Positions 1 to 7,588 are shown, counted from the first letter of the stretch. The stretch: 64,000 nt of DNA from Paracidovorax cattleyae (GCF_900104515.1 NZ_FNJL01000002.1:211648-275647), one strand, 5' to 3'. Translations and numbers: made by a program. Notes: generated by a model from the sequence alone, not told the origin.

Positions 1-768
1 CACTTCCACGGCGGGCCGTGCGAGCGACAGGCCGTCCTGCCCCAGGGCGGCCACGAGTTTTTCCACGTAGCGCCGGCTGCCGCCACGGACCGTGCGCCAT
101 GCCGGCCGGTGGCCCAGGTGGAGCAACTGGTGGTTCTCGCAGAACCGGACGAAGGATTCCGTGGGGTACTCGCCGATGCGCGCGGCGGGGGTGGACCAGA
201 TGGCCGCCGCCATGGGGTAGAGGTGGTCTTCGCGGAAGGCGCGGCCGAAGCCGCGGCGGTCGAGGTATTCGTCCAGGGGCAGCAGCCCCATTTCCTGCGC
301 GTCGCCCGGCGCGAGGCGGTAGAAGCGCACGAGATCCCGGAGCATGGACCAGAAGCGCGGGCGCAGCAGGTTGGCGCGTTGCGCGAACAGGCCGGACAGG
401 CCCGATCCGGAGTATTCCAGCGCCCCTGCGTCCATGCTCACCCCGAACGACATGTCGGTGGGGACCGTTTCCACGCCGAGGTGGGCGAACAGGGCGGTGA
501 GGTTGGGGTATGCCGATTCGTTGTAGACGATGAAGCCGGTATCGACGGCCACGGTGCCCGAAGGGCCCTGCACGTCCACGGTATGGCTGTGGCCGCCGGG
601 CCGCGCGTCGGCTTCGTACACGGTCACCCGGTGGCGGCCGGCCAGCAGCCAGGCCGCGGCCAGGCCCGAGATCCCGCTGCCGATGACGGCGATATCGAGC
701 GGGCCGTTGCGCGATGCTCCGCCCGCGGAGCCGCCGCCGGGGGCGGACATGTCTGGTGTCGTTCTCAT
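1..768 (-). CDS. FAD-dependent amine oxidase/desaturase-like oxidoreductase, 3'-truncated by window edge
   Basis: The reading frame is open from the ATG at 768 to base 1, so only the first 256 residues are seen. After about 26 residues there is a dinucleotide-binding fingerprint (IAVIGSGISGLAAAW), then an acidic residue in VYEADARPGGHSHT, the usual start of NAD/FAD amine-oxidase family proteins. Such proteins recur in ChrR-sigma regulons beside cyclopropane-fatty-acid-synthase-like methyltransferases. In Rhodobacter/Rhodopseudomonas, flavoproteins and methyltransferases of this kind (Ufa proteins) make furan fatty acids. A role in modifying membrane acyl chains under oxidative stress is therefore inferred, not shown. 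The gene is divergent from the ECF sigma gene and has a matching promoter motif 27 bases upstream. A second in-frame ATG lies at 750. Confidence 0.85.
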   Translation of the reverse strand, partial: MRTTPDMSAPGGGSAGGASRNGPLDIAVIGSGISGLAAAWLLAGRHRVTVYEADARPGGHSHTVDVQGPSGTVAVDTGFIVYNESAYPNLTALFAHLGVETVPTDMSFGVSMDAGALEYSGSGLSGLFAQRANLLRPRFWSMLRDLVRFYRLAPGDAQEMGLLPLDEYLDRRGFGRAFREDHLYPMAAAIWSTPAARIGEYPTESFVRFCENHQLLHLGHRPAWRTVRGGSRRYVEKLVAALGQDGLSLARPAVEV

Positions 769-794
769 TGGAGTCCTCGGATGCTGCCGTCCTA

Positions 795-820
795 TACGCA
801 TCTGCCGGGCTCTTGGATTC
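795..820 (-). promoter_or_regulatory. Putative ECF sigma promoter for the FAD oxidoreductase gene
   Basis: On the minus strand GAATC (816-820) is followed after exactly 16 bases by GCGTA (795-799). The same spacing and the same GCGTA element occur upstream of the sigma gene and of the CFA-like gene. It would start transcription near 787, about 20 bases before the ATG at 768. An ATC-core -35 with a CGTA-containing -10 agrees with promoters of the RpoE-ChrR family of ECF sigma factors (TGATC-type -35). Confidence 0.6.
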
Positions 821-835
821 CGATGTCGCGGGGCG

Positions 836-861
836 TGATCTAATCCGCCCATCGCTGCGTA
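836..861 (+). promoter_or_regulatory. Putative autoregulatory ECF sigma promoter
   Basis: TGATC (836-840), 16 bases, GCGTA (857-861). It lies only 12 bases before the ATG at 873, so the transcript would have almost no leader. Either translation is nearly leaderless or the true start is downstream, for example the in-frame GTG at 951. The TGATC element matches the known -35 of RpoE-ChrR type sigma factors, which usually transcribe their own gene. Confidence 0.6.
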
Positions 862-872
862 ATGGCAGCACC

Positions 873-1538
873 ATGACCATCGTCCGCAAGCCCCTGGCAG
901 AGCAGCCTCCCCCGAGGACCGCCTCCGCTCTGCCTCCCTACCTGTCGATTGTGTCGAAGTATCACACCGAAGGACTGCCTTCATCGCCTTCGTCGGAAGC
1001 GTGGATCGCGCTGGTGCGCGCCGTGGCCGATCACGGGGACCGGCAGGCCTTCGCGGCGCTGTTCAAGCATTTCGCCCCGCGCGTGAAGGCCTACCTGATG
1101 CGCCTGGGCCTGGCGGAGGGGGTGGCGGAAGACCTCGCGCAGGAAGCGATGGTCAATCTCTGGCGCAGGGCGGCCACCTTCGATCCGGCACATGCCGGCG
1201 TCTCGACCTGGGTGTTCACCATCGCGCGCAACCTGCGCATCGACCATCTGCGCCGCAAATCCAACCAGCTGTGCGACAGCGACGAAGGACTCGACATCGC
1301 CGTGGACGGCGACGGCCCCGAGGAACTGACCTACGCCGCCCAGTGCGAAAACGACGTGCGGCGGGCGATGGAGTCGCTCGCTCCCGAACAGGCGCAGGTG
1401 CTGCGCCGCTCCTTCTTCGAGGACCAGCCCCATGCCCGGATCGCCGAGGATCTCGGCATCCCGCTGGGGACCGTGAAATCCCGCGTGCGCCTGGCCGTAC
1501 GCCACCTGCACCGCCTGCTCGGCGCCCATGCGCCATGA
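873..1538 (+). CDS. rpoE: ECF RNA polymerase sigma factor, RpoE/ECF11-like (ChrR-associated)
   Basis: A 221-residue sigma-70 family protein of the extracytoplasmic-function type. Region 2 is visible around FAALFKHFAPRVKAYLMRLG and the -10-binding stretch DLAQEAMVNLWRRA. Region 4 is visible as LAPEQAQVLRRSFF followed by the helix-turn-helix IAEDLGIPLGTVKSRVRLA. In the Rhodobacter RpoE-ChrR pair this sigma factor is released by singlet oxygen and drives membrane-protective genes. The stop overlaps the start of the ChrR gene (ATGA at 1535-1538), which indicates translational coupling. The ATG at 873 is the only ATG before region 2, but the N-terminal 30 or so residues align poorly with the family norm and the promoter-like site is very close, so a start at GTG 951 is possible. 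Confidence 0.92.
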   Translation: MTIVRKPLAEQPPPRTASALPPYLSIVSKYHTEGLPSSPSSEAWIALVRAVADHGDRQAFAALFKHFAPRVKAYLMRLGLAEGVAEDLAQEAMVNLWRRAATFDPAHAGVSTWVFTIARNLRIDHLRRKSNQLCDSDEGLDIAVDGDGPEELTYAAQCENDVRRAMESLAPEQAQVLRRSFFEDQPHARIAEDLGIPLGTVKSRVRLAVRHLHRLLGAHAP

Positions 1539-2206
1539 CGATACGCCACCACCCTGGAGATGGCCTGCTGCTCGACCTGGCCGCGGGACGGCTGTCGCCG
1601 GGGCCGGCGCTGCTGGCCGCGGTGCATGCAGAGATGTGCCCGCAGTGCGGGCAGCGCCTGAGGGTCCTGGAGGCTGTCGGCGGCGTGTTGCTGGAATCCC
1701 TGCCGGCCGAAACGCTGAGGCCCGACGCCCTGTCCGGCGTACTGGAGGCCATCGATGCCCTGTCCGTGGACGGAACGCGCCCGCCAGTCGGGGCTACCGC
1801 ACCCGTGCGCGGCGGCCCCGACTGGCCTGCGGGCGCACCATGGCCGCAGGCGCTGGACGGCATGGCGTTCTCGCCCTGGAAATGGATCGCCCCGGGCATG
1901 CGCTGGAGCCGGCCCCTCTCCCCGCCGGCGGGCGACGTGAACGTGTTCCTGCTGCGCATCGGCCCCGGACGCAGCCTGCCCGCCCATACCCACGGCGGGC
2001 TCGAGTGGACGCAGGTCATGCACGGCGCTTTCCATGACGGACATGCACTCTTCGGCGCGGGCGATTTCGATGCTGCCGACGACAGCGTGCACCACCAGCC
2101 GGTGGTGCAGGGGCCGGGAGACTGCATCTGCCTGGCGGCCGTCGATGGGCGCCTGCGCTTCGACGGGATGCTGGCGCGGCTGGCGGGAAGCCTGGTGGGA
2201 ATGTAG
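1535..2206 (+). CDS. chrR: ChrR-family zinc-binding anti-sigma factor with cupin domain
   Basis: A 223-residue anti-sigma factor that holds the upstream ECF sigma inactive until a signal such as singlet oxygen arrives. The N-terminal zinc-binding anti-sigma domain has all four ligand positions at the same numbers as Rhodobacter ChrR: His6, His31, Cys35 and Cys38 (HAEMCPQC). The C-terminal cupin-like domain keeps the second metal set: His151 and His153 in PAHTHGG, Glu157 and a later His near 187. Loss of the C-terminal site makes ChrR blind to singlet oxygen in the model system, so its retention suggests a working sensor. The start overlaps the sigma stop by four bases. Confidence 0.93.
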   Translation: MTIRHHPGDGLLLDLAAGRLSPGPALLAAVHAEMCPQCGQRLRVLEAVGGVLLESLPAETLRPDALSGVLEAIDALSVDGTRPPVGATAPVRGGPDWPAGAPWPQALDGMAFSPWKWIAPGMRWSRPLSPPAGDVNVFLLRIGPGRSLPAHTHGGLEWTQVMHGAFHDGHALFGAGDFDAADDSVHHQPVVQGPGDCICLAAVDGRLRFDGMLARLAGSLVGM

Positions 2207-2232
2207 GGCCGGTGCCGAAATGGCGCGGCCCT
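2205..2232. terminator. Possible bidirectional hairpin between convergent genes
   Basis: A 7-bp inverted repeat AGGGCCG (2205-2211) / CGGCCCT (2226-2232) with a 14-base loop fills the 32-base gap between the convergent chrR and DUF2177 genes. There is no T-tract on either strand, so termination is a guess from position. Confidence 0.3.
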
Positions 2233-2238
2233 GGACGG

Positions 2239-2658
2239 TCAGGCCGATGCAGGAGGGAACCACCGCAGGATCACCTCGCAGGCGATCGCGCTGGCAGCTC
2301 CGGTGGCCACCGTTCCCCAGGCCATGTCCATGGCCGTGACATGCCAGGGCCAGTCGCGCAACACCGCCTGGTTGGTGAGCCCGAAGGTGGCATAGGCCAT
2401 CAGCCCGAGCGCCGCGCCCAGGCCCAGGGCCTGCTGCCAGCTTTGCTTTTCCATGCCTGGAACGACGGCGAAGAAGACCATGCCGGCCACATACAACAGG
2501 TAGAACAGCACCGCGGGGGCGATGGAGACACCGTCCTGCATGAGGTGCCCGATGTTGGGCCGGTACAGGCGCTGGGCCATGGTGCCGAGCCATACGGAAT
2601 CCAGAGCGAGGAAGGCGAGGGCGGTGGCGGCGTAGGCGATGGCGTAGGTGCGTGGCAT
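2239..2658 (-). CDS. DUF2177 small integral membrane protein
   Basis: A 139-residue protein with about four hydrophobic segments. It starts MPRTYAIAYAATALAFLALDSVWLG and carries the DUF2177 hallmarks LDSVWLG and FGLTNQAVLRDWP. No biochemical function is established for this family. It is the last gene of a four-gene run (CFA-like, DUF1295, DUF6134, DUF2177) beside an ECF sigma/ChrR pair, and DUF2177 genes recur in such clusters. A supporting role in membrane-lipid modification or stress tolerance is therefore inferred. The gene sits 63 bases after the DUF6134 stop and converges on chrR. Confidence 0.8.
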   Translation of the reverse strand: MPRTYAIAYAATALAFLALDSVWLGTMAQRLYRPNIGHLMQDGVSIAPAVLFYLLYVAGMVFFAVVPGMEKQSWQQALGLGAALGLMAYATFGLTNQAVLRDWPWHVTAMDMAWGTVATGAASAIACEVILRWFPPASA

Positions 2659-2721
2659 GGGCGGCTTTCGGAAGAGTGGGGATGGCGGGGAATGCGGTGG
2701 TGCGGCGGGAGTGCGATGCCG

Positions 2722-3369
2722 TCATGGAAGCCGGTAGCTGAGCTTGCGTCCGCCGCGCACGGTGGAATCCAGCCCCACCCACTCCCCGGTGTCGGCGGCA
2801 TACCAGACGTCGATGGGGCTGCGGGCGCCCGCGATGCGCCAGCGTGTCGCCGGCCGGGGCTGGCCGCGCACGGTGACCGAGCCGTCCTCCTCGCGCGATA
2901 TCTGCACCGGTTCGAGCTTCCCGCTCTGCGGGTCCAACAGCTGCCGCGAGGCCAGGATGGCCGGATTCCAATAGGCGAAGCTGCGGGTGCAGGGAGCGTC
3001 CGGCGCGAATTCCTGGCGCACCGTGCTGCGTTCACCGTCGTCGTCGGTGTCGGCCGCGATGCGCCTCAGGCAGTCGCCACGCCATTGCTCCCGGGCTTCA
3101 TGCCGGTAACGGTACACCGCGATGCCCAGCACTTTCACCGTGAAGCGGGCCGAGCTTTCCAACTGGCGGTTGCCGCCCTCCTGGGCGCCCAGCCGGAACC
3201 GGTGTTCGCCAATCGGGCTGCCGTCCAGCGACACGGTGAAGTTCCACTGCTGCTCCGTCGCGTACTGCGCCTGGGCGTTTGCCGCTGCCGTGGCCAGCAG
3301 CAGCCCGGGCAGCAGCCTGCGTGCCCGCGCGGCGGCGTGCATGCGACCGGGATGCGCGGGCTCCTTCAC
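2722..3369 (-). CDS. DUF6134-type secreted/periplasmic protein
   Basis: About 215 residues. An N-terminal hydrophobic signal (RRLLPGLLLATAAANAQAQ) is followed by a soluble beta-rich domain with WNFTVSLDGSPIGEHRFRL and ending GLDSTVRGGRKLSYRLP, which resembles DUF6134/DUF3108-like proteins. The start chosen is GTG at 3369: it overlaps the DUF1295 stop (GTGA) and has a good ribosome site, GGGAGG five bases upstream. An ATG at 3342 is the alternative and also gives a full signal peptide. Its place between lipid-related membrane proteins suggests envelope work. Exact function unknown. Confidence 0.75.
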   Translation of the reverse strand: MKEPAHPGRMHAAARARRLLPGLLLATAAANAQAQYATEQQWNFTVSLDGSPIGEHRFRLGAQEGGNRQLESSARFTVKVLGIAVYRYRHEAREQWRGDCLRRIAADTDDDGERSTVRQEFAPDAPCTRSFAYWNPAILASRQLLDPQSGKLEPVQISREEDGSVTVRGQPRPATRWRIAGARSPIDVWYAADTGEWVGLDSTVRGGRKLSYRLP

Positions 3370-4187
3370 GAGGGCCTCCCGGACCGCGGCGGCATCGGTA
3401 TGAAGGCGCTCGTGCGGCGCTGGTATTCGCGGTAGGCGGGCCTGCGCGAATGCATGTCCTTTTCGAGCAGCGCCACGCCCGAGACCCGCAGGAGCAGCGT
3501 GGTCATGAGCAGGGGCGAGACGATGCTCCAGACCGCCGGCATGCCAGCCACGCCCAGGGCCGCCAGCCACAGGCCCCACCATACGCAGGCCTCGCCGAAG
3601 TAGTTGGGATGCCGGGTATAGCGCCACAGGCCCTGGTCCATCACGCGGTCCCCGCGGTCGCCCTGGCGCTTGAACCGGGCCATCTGCGCATCCCCCACGG
3701 TTTCGAACACCAGGCCGAAGACGGCCAGGGCCAGGCCGGGAAGGGTCTGCCAGGCATGGTCCGGGCGGAGGAACACCACCGCGGCGAAGAGGGGGGCCGA
3801 CACCACCCACGCCAGCACGGCCTGCAGGCCGAAGACCAGGTACAGGCTCCTGATCCCGAAGCGCTCGCCGTGGCGCTCCCGCATGGCCTGGTAGCGGCGG
3901 TCCTCGCCATGGCCCCAGTTGCGCAGCGTGATGAAGACGGCGAGCCGGGCCGCCCAGGCGGCCGCCACGGCGACAGTCCACCACGCCGCACTGCCCTGCC
4001 ATGCCGGGCTCAGCCGCAGGGCATACACCACGCCGGCCCCGGCGATCATCGGGCCCCAGATCCGGTCCACCAGGCTCGCATCGCGGCGGGCCAGGCTGAC
4101 GGTCCAGGTGGCCAGCGCCACGGCGGCGGTCCATGCCAGGCCGCCCAGCGCGGCCTGCCAGGCGTCAGTGCCGAAGAAGTCCGCCAT
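3366..4187 (-). CDS. DUF1295 family membrane enzyme (steroid 5-alpha-reductase/ICMT-like fold)
   Basis: A 273-residue polytopic membrane protein. The C-terminal signature LWRYTRHPNYFGEACVWWGLWL is the conserved cofactor-side motif of the DUF1295/steroid-reductase and isoprenylcysteine methyltransferase superfamily, where the Arg-His-Pro-Asn-Tyr-Phe-Gly-Glu run is diagnostic. Members reduce or methylate lipid-like substrates, so a role in acyl-chain or lipid modification with the adjacent CFA-like methyltransferase is likely but inferred. It starts 17 bases after the CFA-like stop and overlaps the next gene. Confidence 0.85.
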   Translation of the reverse strand: MADFFGTDAWQAALGGLAWTAAVALATWTVSLARRDASLVDRIWGPMIAGAGVVYALRLSPAWQGSAAWWTVAVAAAWAARLAVFITLRNWGHGEDRRYQAMRERHGERFGIRSLYLVFGLQAVLAWVVSAPLFAAVVFLRPDHAWQTLPGLALAVFGLVFETVGDAQMARFKRQGDRGDRVMDQGLWRYTRHPNYFGEACVWWGLWLAALGVAGMPAVWSIVSPLLMTTLLLRVSGVALLEKDMHSRRPAYREYQRRTSAFIPMPPRSGRPS

Positions 4188-4204
4188 GTCGGTCTCCCGT
4201 CCTG

Positions 4205-5263
4205 TCAGGCCGCTCCGTGCGCGGGCCGCTTGTCGAACAGGTAGTGGCTGACCCACCACTGCTGGCCGTCGCCGTAGGCGAAGAGTTCCTCCACCGCCAG
4301 GAAGAAGAGCCGCCAGCGCGTCCACCAGGTGTCCGCGTCGCGGCCGTACACCTGCTGGAACAGCGGCTGGAGTTCCGCGTGGTGCGCGTCCATGTTGTCC
4401 AGCCAGGCCCGTGATGTCTTCGCGTAGTGGGTGCCTTCCCATCGCCAGCGCCGCGCGACGCGCAGGTCGTCCTGGCAGTGCAGGGCCAGGTCGTCGCTGG
4501 GCATCATGCCGCCCGAGAAGAAATGCTCGCTCATCCAGTCGCTGGCATCGCGGGCCACGAACGGGTAGGGGGCCTCGCGGTGGGTGAACACGTGCATGAA
4601 GAAGCGGCCGTCGTCGGCCAGCCAGCGTGCCACGTGCGAGAAGGCGCGGGGCCAGTTGCGCAGGTGCTCGAACATTTCCACCGACACGATCCGGTCGAAT
4701 CGCTCCGGGGTATCGAAGACGTTGAAGTCGCAGGTCTGCACGCGCACGTTGCGCAGGCCCCGGCGCGCGGCTTCGGCCTCGATGTACTGGCGCTGGGAGT
4801 GCGAATTGGAAATGGCCGTGATCGTGCTGGCCGGATACCGCGCGGCCATCCACAGCGTCAGCGAGCCCCAGCCGCAGCCCAGCTCCAGGATGCGCTGGCC
4901 GTCCTGCAGGCCGGCATGCTCGCAGGTCTCGGCGAGGGCGTTCTCTTCGGCCTGCTCCAGGGTCGTGGTGCCGTCCGGCCAGAGGCAGCAGCTGTACTTG
5001 CGGTGGGGGCCGAGCACCTTGCCGAAGAATTCGGCAGGCACCTCGTAATGCTGCGCATTGGCCTTTTCCGGAACCAGTGCCAGCGGGGCCGAACGGATGC
5101 GCTCCAGGAACGCCTGGGTCTGCTCCGCCGCGGACACCCCGTCGCCGCTGCGCAATTCGGCGAGCCGGTCTTTCAGCAGGCGGCGTATGCCGTGCCGTAT
5201 GAGCCGGTCGGGCAGCAGGCCCCGTTCGACGAGGCGGATGGCGGTGGCGGTGTTCTGCAGCAT
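4205..5263 (-). CDS. cfa: Cyclopropane-fatty-acyl-phospholipid synthase-like SAM methyltransferase
   Basis: A 352-residue SAM-dependent methyltransferase of the CFA/mycolic-acid cyclopropane synthase family. The AdoMet-binding motif ILELGCGWGSLTLWMA is followed by the family block TAISNSHSQRQYIE and VSVEMFEHLRNW. These enzymes transfer a methyl or methylene group to the double bond of membrane phospholipid acyl chains. In sigma-E/ChrR regulons the paralogs can instead make methylated fatty acids that lead to furan fatty acids, which fits the flavoprotein gene across the sigma operon. The start at 5263 has GGAG about eight bases upstream, and a promoter-like motif matching that of the sigma gene lies at 5316-5341. 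The N-terminus is slightly shorter than in E. coli Cfa. Confidence 0.9.
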   Translation of the reverse strand: MLQNTATAIRLVERGLLPDRLIRHGIRRLLKDRLAELRSGDGVSAAEQTQAFLERIRSAPLALVPEKANAQHYEVPAEFFGKVLGPHRKYSCCLWPDGTTTLEQAEENALAETCEHAGLQDGQRILELGCGWGSLTLWMAARYPASTITAISNSHSQRQYIEAEAARRGLRNVRVQTCDFNVFDTPERFDRIVSVEMFEHLRNWPRAFSHVARWLADDGRFFMHVFTHREAPYPFVARDASDWMSEHFFSGGMMPSDDLALHCQDDLRVARRWRWEGTHYAKTSRAWLDNMDAHHAELQPLFQQVYGRDADTWWTRWRLFFLAVEELFAYGDGQQWWVSHYLFDKRPAHGAA

Positions 5264-5315
5264 GCGTGGAGCTCCGGCGGGCGGCGTGCCGGATGGCCCG
5301 CCTGGTTCCGGCCTG

Positions 5316-5341
5316 TACGCGGCGGCTCGCTTTTTGGATTG
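5316..5341 (-). promoter_or_regulatory. Putative ECF sigma promoter for the CFA-like operon
   Basis: On the minus strand CAATC (5337-5341), then 16 bases, then GCGTA (5316-5320). Downstream of the ATC, bases match the FAD-gene site closely (AATCCAA, 13 bases, GCGTA, a pyrimidine, then AGG in both). The leader to the ATG at 5263 would be about 45 bases. It lies between the LOV-kinase stop (5385) and the CFA start, so the lipid operon can be transcribed apart from the kinase gene. Confidence 0.6.
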
Positions 5342-5384
5342 CAGGGCACCGGCGTGCCGGCGCCCGGCGGCTGCCACCGCCGGT

Positions 5385-7019
5385 TCAGGTCTTGGTGCCG
5401 GTGGCGCCGTCGAGCACCATGCGCACGCGCCGCGCGAGGTCCGCCAGGCGGTAGGGCTTCTTCAGGATCTCGAACTCGCTGGGCGCGACATTGGCAAGGC
5501 TGCCCATGTCGCGGTCGAAGCCGGTGGTCAGCAGGATATGGATGCCCGCCACCGTCTTGCGCATCTCGCGGGCCAGTTCGTAGCCGTTCAGGCCTCCGGG
5601 CATCACCACGTCGGTGAAGAGCAGGTGCGGCAGCGCGGACGGCTCCAGGGATCGCACGAGCTTGAGGGCCGCGTGCGCGCTGTGCGCCACGTGGACCGTG
5701 TACCCCAGCCCTTCGAGCATGGCCTGCGCGAGGTCGGCCACCTCGACGCGGTCGTCCACCACCAGCACGGTTTCCGCGCCGCCGCGCGCGTGCGGAGCAA
5801 GCGATTCCACCAGTTCCGGGTGCGTGCGGCCGTGCACGGCAGGGAAGTACATGCGCACCGTGGTGCCCACGCCGACTTCGGAATAGATGGTGACGGCACC
5901 GCCCGATTGCTTGGCGAACCCGTACACCATGGACAGGCCCAGGCCCGTGCCCTTGCCTTCCTCCTTGGTGGTGAAGAACGGATCCATCACGCGCGGCACC
6001 ATGTCGGCCGGGATGCCCGCGCCGGTGTCGGTCACCGACAGGGTGGCATAGGGGCCTGGCGGCAGGCCGGAGAAGGCATGGCCATCCTGCGCGTGCAGTT
6101 CGATGCCGCGGGTCTCGACCCCGATGCGGCCGCCGTTGGGCATGGCATCACGGGAGTTGAGCAGCAGGTTGAGCACCGCGACCTCCAGCTGCGTGGTGTC
6201 CAGTTCGCAGTTGGGTACGTCGTCTCCGAGCGCGTAGTCGATCTGGATCGCTTCGCCGAGCGTGCGTTCGGCCAGCGAGGCCATGCCGGTGGCCAGCGCA
6301 TTCAGGCTGACGACCCGGCCCTGGAGCTTCTGCTTGCGCGAGAACGCCAGCAACTGCTGCGTGAGCGTGGAGGCCTTGCTGACGGCGCTGCGGATGCTGT
6401 CGACGGAGCGGTCGATGTCCTCCCGGGTGAGCTTCTGGCTGCGGTTGCGCACGCGCATCACGTCCAGATGGCCGGACATGACCTGCAGCAGGTTGTTGAA
6501 ATCGTGCGAGATGCCACCGGTCAGCTGGCCGAGGGCCTCCATCTTCTGCGCCTGCGACAGCGCTTCCTCGGCGTCGCGGCGCCGGCTCACGTCGAGCTGG
6601 GATGCGAAGAAATAGACGAGTTCTCCGCGGGAGTTGTAGACGGGCGAGATGAACAGCGCATTCCAGAACGTGGAGCCGTCCTTGCGGTAGTTGAGCAGTT
6701 CGAGCGAGATCTCGCGCCGCTGCTCGATCGCTTCGCGCAGGGCCGCGACGGTGTTGCGATCGGTGGCGGGACCCTGCAGGAAGCGGCAGTTGTGCCCGAG
6801 GATGTCCTGCGGCTGGTAGCCCGTCATCGAAATGAAGGCACGGTTGCAGAAAACGATGGGGTTGTCGGGCTGGCGCGGATCGGTGACCAGCATGGGCATC
6901 CGCGTGGTTTCGATGGCCGCGAAAAAGATGTCGTCCTTGTGATCGGCGACTTCGGTGGGGGCGCCTTCCGCGACGAAGGGGCGCGCCTGGCCGGTGATGG
7001 GGGGCTTCTCGCTGCTCAT
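5385..7019 (-). CDS. LOV-domain blue-light sensor hybrid histidine kinase with receiver domain
   Basis: A 544-residue cytoplasmic protein. Residues about 30-145 form a PAS/LOV domain with the canonical flavin-adduct motif GHNCRFLQGPATD (Cys78), the residue that bonds FMN under blue light. A phosphoacceptor helix follows (GGISHDFNNLL, His172). The ATPase domain has an N-box NLLLNSRDAMPNGG, G1 box DTGAGIP and G2 box GTGLGLSMVYGF. The C-terminal receiver domain has its acidic pocket (VLVVDD), the phosphoacceptor Asp in FTDVVMPGG, and a final Lys in LKKPYR. The LOV-HK-REC order matches the LOV kinases of Pseudomonas syringae. No transmembrane segment is seen. Placed beside an RpoE/ChrR photo-oxidative module, it may let the cell sense light before damage; that link is inference. 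Confidence 0.93.
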   Translation of the reverse strand: MSSEKPPITGQARPFVAEGAPTEVADHKDDIFFAAIETTRMPMLVTDPRQPDNPIVFCNRAFISMTGYQPQDILGHNCRFLQGPATDRNTVAALREAIEQRREISLELLNYRKDGSTFWNALFISPVYNSRGELVYFFASQLDVSRRRDAEEALSQAQKMEALGQLTGGISHDFNNLLQVMSGHLDVMRVRNRSQKLTREDIDRSVDSIRSAVSKASTLTQQLLAFSRKQKLQGRVVSLNALATGMASLAERTLGEAIQIDYALGDDVPNCELDTTQLEVAVLNLLLNSRDAMPNGGRIGVETRGIELHAQDGHAFSGLPPGPYATLSVTDTGAGIPADMVPRVMDPFFTTKEEGKGTGLGLSMVYGFAKQSGGAVTIYSEVGVGTTVRMYFPAVHGRTHPELVESLAPHARGGAETVLVVDDRVEVADLAQAMLEGLGYTVHVAHSAHAALKLVRSLEPSALPHLLFTDVVMPGGLNGYELAREMRKTVAGIHILLTTGFDRDMGSLANVAPSEFEILKKPYRLADLARRVRMVLDGATGTKT

Positions 7020-7204
7020 CAGGCGGACTATACGGACAAAGCGGACAAAGCGCCGTGCTGGACATTTCCCCCGATCGGCCCGGCCTGTAGGCGCACGCGC
7101 CGTCCACCACAGGTGGCGGCTGCGTCCTACGCGGCGTGGCTCGGCCGGCGCATGGAGGCCGGTGGCTTCCTTGCCAGGATCGCGGCCAAGGAGGATCCAA
7201 GCCC

Positions 7205-7588
7205 ATGTGGAATCTCGAAGTGGAATGGCCGGAACGGGTGCTGCGCGGCGTGCTCGTCTATCTTGCGCTGTTGTGCATGCTCCGGATTTCCGGCAAGCGG
7301 ACGGTGGGGCAGTTCACGCCCTTCGATCTGCTGGTGTGCGGGGTGCTGATGGCGCTGAATGCGACCGCGGGCTTCCTGAGCGCATGCAGCCGCATGGTGG
7401 AGGCCGTGCTCGTGGCGCGCGATGGCCATGTTTTCCGAGATGCGCTGCGCCGCCACCGGGTGTCGCGCAGCGACTGGGACAAGGCGCTGCGCGAGGCCGA
7501 TTGCGACGAGTCCGCGATACGGCTGGCTTTCCTGGAGGCGGACGGCAGCATCGTCATCCAGAAGGCCCCGCGCGCGCAGGCGGAGTGA
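7205..7588 (+). CDS. DUF421 (YetF-like) membrane protein with internal deletion
   Basis: A 127-residue product with a strong ribosome site (AAGGAGG nine bases before the ATG). The N-terminal membrane helix and family motif are present (VYLALLCMLRISGKRTVGQFTPFDLLV), as is the C-terminal soluble part (VLVARDGHVFRDALRRHRVS through FLEADGSIVIQK). Between DLLVCGV and LMALNATAGFL the stretch that usually contains the second transmembrane helix, some 30-45 residues, is missing while the frame is kept. DUF421 proteins are inner-membrane proteins of unknown biochemical role. This copy may be non-functional; the other broken genes just downstream support that. Confidence 0.65.
   Translation: MWNLEVEWPERVLRGVLVYLALLCMLRISGKRTVGQFTPFDLLVCGVLMALNATAGFLSACSRMVEAVLVARDGHVFRDALRRHRVSRSDWDKALREADCDESAIRLAFLEADGSIVIQKAPRAQAE

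Noticed and set aside
7033..7050. Tandem CGGACAAAG pair upstream of the LOV kinase
   Set aside because: Only two short units; it could be a binding site, but no second example supports it.
5058..7349. Open frame of about 760 codons on the plus strand
   Set aside because: Antisense to the LOV kinase and CFA-like genes; low-complexity translation without domains.
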